DNA of 64,000 nucleotides from Roseiarcus sp963829505. GTDB taxonomy: Bacteria > Pseudomonadota > Alphaproteobacteria > Rhizobiales > Beijerinckiaceae. The notes beneath the pieces were generated by a model, which worked only from the letters and a program-made list of their open reading frames with translations, was not told where the DNA came from and searched no databases. The translations under genes and the position numbers were made by a program. Below are positions 1 to 6,832 of this stretch, piece by piece. Within the stretch, counting starts at the first letter, position 1, and each line of letters opens with the position of its first letter. Where the stretch lies: assembly GCA_963829505.1 (NCBI GenBank), contig CAWHIL010000005.1, positions 124,001-188,000 of the forward strand, in the 5' to 3' direction.

Positions 1-116
1 GGGGAGAGGGCAGGGGTGAGGGGCGCGGGGGATTGGCCGCAGCGGTTACTCGCCCTGCCCCTCATCCTGACCTTCTCCCCGTGAACGGGGAGAAGGGACG
101 CACGAGCGCTCATGGC

Positions 117-596
117 GTGGCGCGGCACGATCTCGCCCGCGTCTTCAGGTTCGTCTCGACCCTCGCCCTGATCGCAGCGCTCGCGCCCGCGCCGGCGCGT
201 GCCGACGTCGAGGCCGACAAGGCGGCGATTATGGCCCGGCTTCAGGCCTGGACCGACGCCTTCAACGCCCGCGACGCGGCGCGAACCTGCGACCTCTTCT
301 CGAAGGACCTCGTCTCGACCATGCGCGGCCGCGCCGACGAGGGGCGCGAGGCGGTCTGCCGCCGGATCGGCGCGGCGCTCGCCGACCACATGACGAAGCT
401 CACCTACGCTCCGGATATCGAGGAGATCATGGTCAGCGGCGACCTCGCGGTCGTCCGCCTCGTCTGGTCGGTCACGCTCCAGCGCGGCCCGAAGCCCGCG
501 ACATCGAAGGAGCCGGGGGTCGACATCTTCCAGCGCGAGGCCGACGGCCAGTGGCGGATCGTCCGCTTCCTCGCCTTCTCCAACGCGCCGGATTGA
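117..596 (+). CDS. Secreted SnoaL-like (NTF2-fold, DUF4440-type) protein
   Basis: A small NTF2-fold protein of about 160 residues. The body (AIMARLQAWTDAFNARDA, then a C-terminal FQREADGQWRIVRF strand) has the typical layout of the DUF4440/SnoaL group, whose members are orphan enzymes or ligand-binding proteins. The reading frame is open from position 33, but its first 28 codons are translated intergenic repeat, so I chose the in-frame GTG at 117. From there the N-terminus reads as a signal peptide (basic start, hydrophobic LALIAALAPAPARA, then a cut before DVEAD), which predicts periplasmic location. The substrate is unknown. Confidence 0.7.
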   Translation: MARHDLARVFRFVSTLALIAALAPAPARADVEADKAAIMARLQAWTDAFNARDAARTCDLFSKDLVSTMRGRADEGREAVCRRIGAALADHMTKLTYAPDIEEIMVSGDLAVVRLVWSVTLQRGPKPATSKEPGVDIFQREADGQWRIVRFLAFSNAPD

Positions 597-637
597 AGGC
601 GCCCAGTTTCGCTGTCACCCGTCGAAAGCGTTAGAGA

Positions 638-1213
638 TTAGAGCTTCCTGTCGTGGTCACGCAGGAGGGAGGCGAAGCGGGCCAGCCCTTGCCGCTCAAG
701 CGCGTCGGAAAATTCCGCCGCCGTCGGCGCTGTCCGCTTGAGGTTCTTTCGGGCGTTTTCCGCAACGGCCATCGTGGCGTCAGGCGCCGCCGCGTAAAGG
801 TCCATGAGGAAATCATCTGGATTCTGCGCCGTGACGTGATGCGGCGCGAGCGCTTTCCCCGGAAAGTCAGCCAGATTCCACGTCACGATATGGGAAGCGT
901 GGCCCGCGATCGCGGCGGCGAGGACATGGCGGTCGCCCGGATCAGGAAGCGTCACCTGTGGAATGTGCCCTTCGTAACCCCTGACATCGGCTGTGGGCAG
1001 CGCCTGTTTCATCAGATCTCGCGTCCTGGTCAGACGCTGGACCGAGAGATTCGGACGGTTCGCTGCGAGATTGCGAATCCACTCGTCGTGGATCGCGTCG
1101 GTCCATCTGGCCTCGACCAATCGATCGACGCCACACTGAACCAGGAGATTGCGGAGATGAAAGGGATAGAGAACGCAGGCGTCATAGACCGCGATTGCGG
1201 GCTTATAAGTCAT
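638..1213 (-). CDS. PIN-domain toxin (VapC-like ribonuclease)
   Basis: PIN-fold protein of 191 residues, probably the RNase toxin of a type II toxin-antitoxin pair. Acidic residues expected for the metal site are visible: D11 in VYDACVLYP, E44 in the IHDEW motif, D94 in DPGDRHVLAAA and D116 in WNLADFP. This order (D...E...DxxD...NxxDF) is that of the PIN_3 type. The start at 1213 lies inside the last codons of the upstream gene (11-base overlap with 1203-1637), as is usual for antitoxin-toxin pairs and consistent with coupled translation. A longer in-frame start at 1255 would overlap more and is less likely. The RNA target cannot be seen. Confidence 0.85.
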   Translation of the reverse strand: MTYKPAIAVYDACVLYPFHLRNLLVQCGVDRLVEARWTDAIHDEWIRNLAANRPNLSVQRLTRTRDLMKQALPTADVRGYEGHIPQVTLPDPGDRHVLAAAIAGHASHIVTWNLADFPGKALAPHHVTAQNPDDFLMDLYAAAPDATMAVAENARKNLKRTAPTAAEFSDALERQGLARFASLLRDHDRKL

Positions 1214-1637
1214 GATCGCGCATGAGCTGCTCGGTATCCTCCGCCAAAGCGTCAAGCGCGGCTTGCTGCGTCTCGAGCTTGATCTTGAGGGCCAGGACGT
1301 CCTTCAATTTCGTTCGCCGGTGCTTCCCGACATAACGGAACGGGAGATCGCCGACCTCCATGCGATGGACAACGAGCGGCCGCGAGATACCCAAAATCTC
1401 CGCGGCGTCGTTCGGACTTATTTCTTGATCCTCGGCGAGGATGGCGACGCGCTGACCCTTCATGAGATGGACCAATAGGGTTTGAATCGCTTCCGAAGCC
1501 GGAGTCGGCAATTCGACCCGATGATCGACGCCGGTCTTTTGCCGAATGTGCACCTCGAAGGTCGCTCCCTGGCGGGCGAGCTTCGTCGCCGCGTCCGCCT
1601 TGCGGCGATCACGGTCCGATAGTTTCACAAATTCCAA
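1203..1637 (-). CDS. Helix-turn-helix antitoxin of the PIN toxin
   Basis: 144-residue protein with an excisionase/MerR-like DNA-binding segment at about residues 73-115 (SPNDAAEILGISRPLVVHRM, then a basic KHRRTK stretch). It lies directly upstream of the PIN toxin on the same strand and overlaps it by 11 bases, so it is the likely antitoxin and autorepressor of the module. The C-terminal helix (residues 116-144) is the candidate toxin-binding part. The call rests on gene pairing plus the HTH; the family name of the antitoxin is not certain. Confidence 0.8.
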   Translation of the reverse strand: MEFVKLSDRDRRKADAATKLARQGATFEVHIRQKTGVDHRVELPTPASEAIQTLLVHLMKGQRVAILAEDQEISPNDAAEILGISRPLVVHRMEVGDLPFRYVGKHRRTKLKDVLALKIKLETQQAALDALAEDTEQLMRDHDL

Positions 1638-2175
1638 GAACTCGGGTGGTCACGACCGTTCTCCGGCCCTGCATATGGAGCAGACACTTCCTAATTGCAA
1701 TAAGTGAAAGCCATACCAGGTGGCGCGAAGAGCAGGACGCGAACCGCATGGAGTTTTGGAAGTTGGCCGAGGCGGCAGCGTTCGGGAAGCAGAAGACGCC
1801 AACGGGGTTACGGTTTTGCTCATTCCCCTTTTTCCCGCTTCGGTCCGAGTCGGCTCGCGCCCGGGGGGGCAAAGTTCCGTGCATTTGGTAAGTGTCATGT
1901 CTGGACGGCGCCCCTCGGTCAAGGGTTGTTGAAGCGGTCGTGAACGTCTCGGGCGCGGTCATGTCTTCGGCCTGTTTCGTGCGGGAAAGATCGCCCGCTG
2001 GCCCTGATGAATCGTCCGCTCGCGCTCTTTGCCCCAATCACCGTATCGCGCTCGTACCGGCGCAGACACTTTAACGGGCTTCCGAGCCTGTCCGTCAGTT
2101 CGCATCACCTCTTCGTCGCCCTCGATGCTGATCGCCCTCTCGGCGAAAACTCCTGCTCGAATGAGCCTTCTTGCT
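1638..2175. other. Intergenic stretch between TA module and IS110 transposase
   Basis: About 540 bases without a convincing gene. Short open frames exist on both strands but have low-complexity Arg/Pro/Ser-rich translations and no recognisable ribosome binding site. The TA promoter must lie near 1640-1700. The right part (from about 2040) may include the non-coding end of the IS110 element. I see no clear terminal repeats. Confidence 0.4.
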
Positions 2176-3330
2176 TCAGGCCGCGACCGGCCGATCGTCG
2201 TATTCGCCGCCGCGGGTCATGAGCGCGAAGACGATGCGCGCGACCTTGTTGGCGAGGGCGACCGCGGTCAGCTTGAACCTGTATTTGACGGTCTTGCGCT
2301 CGAGGAGCCCGCTCGCCCACCGGCGCAGCGCGTCGTTGTGCCCCTTGCGATGACAGAGCGTCGCGCAGGCGCCGACCACCAGAAGCTTGCGCAGGTAGCG
2401 GTCGCCCATCTTGGTGATGCGTCCGAGCCGCTCCTTGCCGCCGGTCGAACTCTGGCGCGGCGTCAGGCCGAGGAAGGCGGCGAACTCGCGCCCCGACGCG
2501 AAGGCGCTCGCGTCCTGCACCGTGGCCACGATCGCCGAGGCGGTGACCGGGCCGACGCCGGGAATGGTCATCAGCCGCCGGGCCGTCTCGTCGGACTTGA
2601 CCGAAGCCTCGAGTTCCTTGTCGATCGCGCCAATCGTCCTGTCGAGCGCCTCGATCTGATCGACGAGCGGGCGAAGCGCGGCGCGCACGCAGTCGGCAAC
2701 GACGATCTCGCCGGCCTCGTCGAAACCGTCGGCGGCCAGGCGCTTCAAGTCGTAGGCGTGCTGCGCCCCCTGCGGAGCCACGACGCCGATCTCGGCCATG
2801 TGCCCGCGCAGCGCATTGATGAGCGCCGTGCGCTGGCCGGCGAGCATCTCGCGCGCCCGGTGGCGCATCAGTTCGGCCTGGTTCTCGACCGAACGCGCCG
2901 GCACGAACCGCTGGCCCGGCCGACCCGCCGCCCCGCAGATCGCCGCCGCATCGGCCGCGTCGTTCTTGTTGCGCCGGACATAGGGCTTCACATGCGCCGG
3001 CGGGATCAGCCTGACCTCGAAGCCGAGCGCCGTCAATTGCCGCGCCCAATGATGGGCCGGGGAGCAGGCCTCCATCGCCACCAGGCAGCGCGGCAGTCGA
3101 TCGAAAAACTTCAGCAGCGCCCCACGCTTGAGGGCGCGCGCAACGACGACGTCACCCTTCGCGTCGCCCGCGTGAACCTGAAAAACGTTCTTCGCCAGAT
3201 CGACGCCGATGCGCGTGACAGACGACAGTTCAGTGATAGACTTGCCCATGGACGGCTTCCCTTCAGATGGGGTTTCGACAACGACCATCTTGGCACTTCA
3301 GATGCCGCTCGGGGCGCCGTCCACCCCATC
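2105..3330 (-). mobile_element. IS110-family insertion sequence (approximate limits)
   Basis: Span of the insertion sequence carrying the transposase at 2176-3249. IS110 elements lack classical terminal inverted repeats and often make no target duplication, so the ends given here are only estimates set by neighbouring genes: the NIPSNAP reading frame ends intact at 3346, which caps the element on that side. The transposase frame is uninterrupted, so the element may be active. Confidence 0.4.
2176..3249 (-). CDS. IS110 family transposase
   Basis: Full-length DEDD-type transposase of 357 residues. The N-terminal RuvC-like domain starts with IGVDLAKNVFQVH and carries the KNDAADAAAI motif. The C-terminal transposase_20 domain is present: TIPGVGPVTASAIVA, then the conserved AFLGLTPRQSSTGGK and LGRITKMGDRYLRKLL segment with the catalytic serine region. 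I start at M (3249, MGKSITELSS) rather than 3288 because homology of the family begins close to this point. No frameshift or stop is seen. Confidence 0.93.
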   Translation of the reverse strand: MGKSITELSSVTRIGVDLAKNVFQVHAGDAKGDVVVARALKRGALLKFFDRLPRCLVAMEACSPAHHWARQLTALGFEVRLIPPAHVKPYVRRNKNDAADAAAICGAAGRPGQRFVPARSVENQAELMRHRAREMLAGQRTALINALRGHMAEIGVVAPQGAQHAYDLKRLAADGFDEAGEIVVADCVRAALRPLVDQIEALDRTIGAIDKELEASVKSDETARRLMTIPGVGPVTASAIVATVQDASAFASGREFAAFLGLTPRQSSTGGKERLGRITKMGDRYLRKLLVVGACATLCHRKGHNDALRRWASGLLERKTVKYRFKLTAVALANKVARIVFALMTRGGEYDDRPVAA

Positions 3331-3345
3331 ACCGTTACCTGATCA

Positions 3346-3673
3346 TCACGGATGCGGCCCCCAGGGAGCGGCATGCAGCAGCTTGACTTCCTGCGACGCC
3401 AGAAGCGGGCGGATCTTCGAGGCAAAGCCCTCGACGAAGTCCTTGTTGGCGAAGACAGCGGCCCCAATGGGACCGACGGTCGGCGTCGTCGTCAAATTTC
3501 CACAGGTGGACGAGCTGATTGATGGTGCCGGTATCGCTTTGAAAATAACCGACGAGCTTTTTGTCGTTGCCGGCTTTCTGCAAGGCGGGGAAGCCGAACT
3601 CCTGATACAACTTCACCACCTCGGCCATTTTGCCGACGTGCAGCGTGTAGGTGCGCAGTTCATACAAGGCCAT
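3346..3673 (-). pseudogene. NIPSNAP family protein, frameshifted
   Basis: Starts MALYELRTYTLHVGKMAEV and continues through LVGYFQSDTGTINQLVHLWK, the hallmark of the roughly 105-residue NIPSNAP/EthD-like ferredoxin-fold family. After DDDADRR the frame is lost, but a shift of one base restores VFANKDFVEGFASKIRPLL and a normal C-terminus GPHP-stop at 3346. The shift falls in a run of four C on the plus strand (3462-3465) where three would keep the frame. It is either a real one-base insertion or a base-calling error. The gene lies immediately beside the IS110 element but is not interrupted by it. Confidence 0.8.
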
Positions 3674-3804
3674 TTCGGTTTCCCCGTGGTTCTTGCCCGC
3701 TGATATCATAGATCGACCGCCACGGAAGCGAGGGGCTCGTGCGGTGACGGAACGCGTGGCGGGGTGTCCGACGAGTGACAGGCGGGCCGGATTTCGCGGA
3801 TTTC

Positions 3805-3872
3805 GTGACACTTTACTCAATCCCCAACAGAAATCGATGGGTCCGCTATTTAGGAGTTGAGTAAAGTGTCAC
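3805..3872. repeat. Inverted repeat, 16-bp perfect arms
   Basis: The arm GTGACACTTTACTCAA at 3805-3820 is repeated in perfect reverse complement at 3857-3872, with a 36-base loop. The outer flank (GGATTTCGCGGATTTCG at 3789-3805) resembles the flank of a second, longer element at 32605-32733, so the two may belong to one family. It could act as a bidirectional terminator between the converging ends here or be a small MITE-like element. Confidence 0.75.
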
Positions 3873-3913
3873 CATTACTCCACCATTACTCCACCATTAC
3901 TCCACCATTACTC
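3870..3913. repeat. Four perfect tandem copies of an 11-bp unit
   Basis: CACCATTACTC occurs four times head to tail (3870, 3881, 3892, 3903), directly abutting the right arm of the inverted repeat and ending 10 bases before the gtrA stop codon. An 11-bp period is close to one helical turn. It may be a slippage-prone tract or a protein-binding array. No function can be assigned. Confidence 0.9.
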
Positions 3914-3922
3914 CGAGAGGGC

Positions 3923-4345
3923 TCACGCCTCCCCCTCGCGGGGCGCGGCCTTCGCCGGCGCGCTCTCGCGGCCGAAGACGAAGACGGCGTTCAGCCAGAA
4001 ATTGAACAGGAAGGCCGTCCCGATCCCGACCGCCTTGGCGAGCGCGGGCGGGGCGCCCACGACATTCGCCACGAACACGGTGACCGACACGTTGAAGACA
4101 AGGCCAAGAAACGCGAAGGCGAGGAACTTCGCGAATTTGCGCGCGCCGAACGCGGCCTTGAACACGAAGACGGTGGTCAGCGCATAGTTGACGACCGCCG
4201 CGCAGAGAAAACTGATCGTCGCGGCAGTCGCGACGGGCAGATATTGCGGGCACAGGATCGCGAACAGGCCGAGATCCACCACCGCCGCCGACCCGCCGGT
4301 CATGAAGTAGCGAAGAAGCTGCTCGAGCCTCTGCCTGAGATGCAT
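3923..4345 (-). CDS. GtrA family membrane protein
   Basis: 140-residue membrane protein with four hydrophobic segments (about residues 15-33, 38-58, 73-92 and 102-122) and the GtrA signature at the start (RYFMTGGSAAVVDLGLFAIL), with FNFWLNAVFVF near the end. GtrA proteins are thought to flip or recruit polyprenyl-phosphate-linked sugars. It is the third gene of a UbiA-HAD-GtrA cassette: its ATG at 4345 begins one base after the stop of the HAD gene, so they are surely co-transcribed. That context suggests it handles the prenyl-phosphate product of the first two enzymes. Confidence 0.88.
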   Translation of the reverse strand: MHLRQRLEQLLRYFMTGGSAAVVDLGLFAILCPQYLPVATAATISFLCAAVVNYALTTVFVFKAAFGARKFAKFLAFAFLGLVFNVSVTVFVANVVGAPPALAKAVGIGTAFLFNFWLNAVFVFGRESAPAKAAPREGEA

Positions 4346-4346
4346 G

Positions 4347-5036
4347 TCAGGCCTCCGCCGCCAACGGCGCGGCGCCGAGGAGATCGTCGAACGAGCGGAA
4401 CGAGGTCCATGGCCCCGCGACGGGCTTCTCGGTCAGCACGAACGTGCGCACGCCCGCCCGCGCGCCCATCTCGCCGTCGCGCTCCGCCCGGTCGCCGACC
4501 ATGATGGTCTGAGCCGGCGTCACGCCCGCCCGGCGCATCACCTCTTCGATGCCGCGCGGATTCGGCTTCATCACGTCGACCGCGGGGTCGCGCGCGCTGA
4601 CCACGACGTCGGCCTCGAGTTCGAGGCTCGCGAGCTTCGCCTCGGCCGGATAGTCGGAGAGGATGCCGATGATCTTTCCGGCGCTTCTCAGGCTGGCGAA
4701 CAATTCCGCGACGCGTTCGCGCCGGCACGCCTTGAGGTACGGCAGCGGCCGGCGCTCCATCCACTCGGCGACGAGCGCCTCGATCTCGGCGCCCGGCCGG
4801 CCGTAGCGCGTGGCGAGACGCTTCACGAGCACGTCCTCGAAATGCTCGCATTCGGCGTCGGCAAGCTCCTCGCGCCATTTGCGGTAGGAGCGCAGAATTC
4901 GGATCGTATCGAGCCTTCCCTTCGAGACCGCGTCGCCGAGAAGCGCGCCGGTCATGCGCCGCCTCAGCGCCTTCTGGTCGTAGAGCGTCCCGTCGACGTC
5001 GAACACCATCAGCTGGAACGAATTCCAGTCCAGCAT
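4347..5036 (-). CDS. HAD-superfamily phosphatase
   Basis: 229-residue haloacid-dehalogenase phosphatase. Motif I is DVDGT at residues 13-17 (nucleophile D13, general acid D15), followed by a helical cap domain, a motif II-like SDYPAE, the motif III lysine in MKPNPRG, and motif IV GDRAERD. Start ATG at 5036 lies five bases after the ubiA stop and the gene is followed directly by gtrA. In this context I infer that it dephosphorylates the polyprenyl-phosphate sugar phosphate made by the UbiA enzyme. This is inference from order and not visible in the protein alone. Confidence 0.85.
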   Translation of the reverse strand: MLDWNSFQLMVFDVDGTLYDQKALRRRMTGALLGDAVSKGRLDTIRILRSYRKWREELADAECEHFEDVLVKRLATRYGRPGAEIEALVAEWMERRPLPYLKACRRERVAELFASLRSAGKIIGILSDYPAEAKLASLELEADVVVSARDPAVDVMKPNPRGIEEVMRRAGVTPAQTIMVGDRAERDGEMGARAGVRTFVLTEKPVAGPWTSFRSFDDLLGAAPLAAEA

Positions 5037-5041
5037 GGCGC

Positions 5042-6031
5042 TTACGGGATCCGGATGTAGTGCTGCGAGGTGAGCTTTTGCAGCGCCGGCATGTCGACGA
5101 TTGTGCAGAAGGCGAAGAGCGCGACGATGGCGACGACGATCAGCATCAGGCTGCGCTCCTGGAAGAGCCGCTCCGGCTTCTGCGCGGTCGAGGCGGGCTG
5201 CATCGAAAGCGCCATGTACTCGCCGAACAGGAGCGCGATCGCCGGCAGCACGAGGATGTATTCGATCCGGTATTTGACGAAGAAGATCGCCAGCGCCATC
5301 GAGCTCAGAAGCGCGTAGATGAGGCAGGACGACGTCAGCCGGAACTCGTCGTAGCCGGCGAAGCTCGCCCGGTAGCGGACGAGCAGGTCGCGCCCGTGCG
5401 AGGCGACGATCTCGCGATATTCGCTGAGCCGCTTCGCCCCCATGAGGAAGGCGCCGCCGAGCCAGTAGGCGAGGATGATGCTGCCGGGCGGCAGCGTCGT
5501 CGGGTCGACCATCGCCCAGCCGATCAGCAGGCGGAACGGATTGTTGATCAACTCGCTCAAGACGTCGAGGTAGGCGTGGTCCTTCGAGCGCAGCGGCCTG
5601 ACGTTGTAGACGACGCCCTGGCCTGCGAAAGCGAGGGCCACGAAAAACATGGTCCAGCTTGCGCTGACCGCGAAGCCGAGGCCGATCGCGACCAGAACCG
5701 CCCATTGGATCCAGATGACCGGCCCCTCGAGCTTCGCCTGCACCGCGGTGCGGGCGGACTTCGTCGGGTGAAGGGCGTCGAAATCCCGGTCCAGCCACTC
5801 GTTGATGACGTAATTGGCGGAGGCGATCGCCACCGCCGCGACCGCGCCGGCGACAAAGGGCCAGACGGTCAGCGTCACCTGCGAGCCGCGCAACAGCAGG
5901 GCGAGAATGATTCCGGGGACGACGAACACATGCTTCGTCACATGGTCGAGGCGCATGATCGCGATATAGTCGGAGACCGTCGCGCGGCGTTCAGGTCCGG
6001 CGGCGCTCGCCCGATCAATGCTCACAAGCAA
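5042..6031 (-). CDS. UbiA-family prenyltransferase, decaprenyl-phosphate phosphoribosyltransferase-like
   Basis: 329-residue integral membrane prenyltransferase with about nine hydrophobic segments. The first Asp-rich motif is NEWLDRDFD (residues 77-85, N77, D81, D85), with Glu replacing the usual second-position Asp. It is followed at 88-91 by HPTK, which I recall as characteristic of the branch that transfers phosphoribose to decaprenyl phosphate (mycobacterial Rv3806c type) and not of ubiquinone UbiA. The second conserved loop reads DVLSELINNPFRLLIGWAM. As first gene of a tight UbiA-HAD-GtrA operon, the likely product is a polyprenyl-phosphoryl pentose. A quinone-type aromatic substrate cannot be excluded. 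Confidence 0.85.
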   Translation of the reverse strand: MLVSIDRASAAGPERRATVSDYIAIMRLDHVTKHVFVVPGIILALLLRGSQVTLTVWPFVAGAVAAVAIASANYVINEWLDRDFDALHPTKSARTAVQAKLEGPVIWIQWAVLVAIGLGFAVSASWTMFFVALAFAGQGVVYNVRPLRSKDHAYLDVLSELINNPFRLLIGWAMVDPTTLPPGSIILAYWLGGAFLMGAKRLSEYREIVASHGRDLLVRYRASFAGYDEFRLTSSCLIYALLSSMALAIFFVKYRIEYILVLPAIALLFGEYMALSMQPASTAQKPERLFQERSLMLIVVAIVALFAFCTIVDMPALQKLTSQHYIRIP

Positions 6032-6249
6032 CTCCCGTGTGCTCGAAAGAGCCGGCGAAGAATGAACCTGTGAGATTAACGTTTATCCAATGCTTCAAAT
6101 CTCGAAGAAACGTTTTCCCGGCGGGCTTCCGGCTACCACCTCTCGAACTCGGTCCGCAACCTCGGGCGTCGGACGGCCTTCCTCCAGTCGAGGGCGGGCG
6201 CTGCGGGAAAGGAAACGGGCGCTCGACTGGCGGGCGCCCGTGAAGGCGC

Positions 6250-6750
6250 TTACGCCGCCTTGCGGTTGACGCCTTTCTTCGCGATGTCGGTCAGGAGCTT
6301 GTCGGTCATGATCTCCTCCTGAAGCGTCTTGTCGAGGAGTTCCGCCGCCTCGTTCATGCCGAGTTCGCGCGCCCAGGACTTCAACGTCCCATAGCGGGCG
6401 ATCTCGTAATGCTCGACGGCCTGCGCCGAGGCGGTGAGGCCCGCGTCGAGAGCGTTCTCGCCGCGAAACTCCTCCATGACCTCCTTGGCTTCCTCGATGA
6501 TGCCGAGGATCGCCTCGCAAGTCTTGCCCCGCGCCGGGCGGCCGATGAGTTCGAACACCTGGTTCAGGCGCTCGACCTGATCCTCGGTCTGCTCGCGATG
6601 GGTTTCGAAGGCTTTTTTCAGCTCGGGCGTACTGGCCTCCTTCGCCATTTTCGGCAGCGCCTTCAGGATCTGCTTCTCAGCGAAATAGATGTCCTTGAGG
6701 GTTTCGGCAAAAAGCTCCTCAAGCGGATTGTCGGACTTGCGGGTTGGCAT
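6250..6750 (-). CDS. YciE/YciF-type ferritin-like protein (DUF892)
   Basis: 166-residue all-helical protein of the DUF892 family, a ferritin-like di-iron fold induced in stress responses. Typical segments are LEELFAETLKDIYFAEKQI at the start, AFETHREQTEDQVERL, and QAVEHYEIARYGTL with the E..H metal-binding pattern. It stands alone between the ubiA cassette and aas. A ribosome binding site (AAAGGAACGC) precedes the ATG at 6750. Its physiological role is not established. Confidence 0.9.
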   Translation of the reverse strand: MPTRKSDNPLEELFAETLKDIYFAEKQILKALPKMAKEASTPELKKAFETHREQTEDQVERLNQVFELIGRPARGKTCEAILGIIEEAKEVMEEFRGENALDAGLTASAQAVEHYEIARYGTLKSWARELGMNEAAELLDKTLQEEIMTDKLLTDIAKKGVNRKAA

Positions 6751-6832
6751 GGGCGCGTTCCTTTGAAAGGGGGTTGCACCCCCGAGAACCGCCCGTGCGG
6801 GGCATTGGTTCCTTGATCCGCGAGAAGGCGCC

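Noticed and set aside
653..1225. Plus-strand gene opposite the PIN toxin
   Set aside because: The minus-strand frames have PIN and HTH motifs and a coupled overlap; the plus frame has none.
2029..3342. 437-codon open frame on the plus strand
   Set aside because: Antisense to the IS110 transposase, which has full family motifs.
5042..6031. Ubiquinone-biosynthesis UbiA
   Set aside because: The HPTK sequence after the Asp-rich motif and the HAD-GtrA partners argue for the phosphoribosyltransferase-like branch, although this is not proven.
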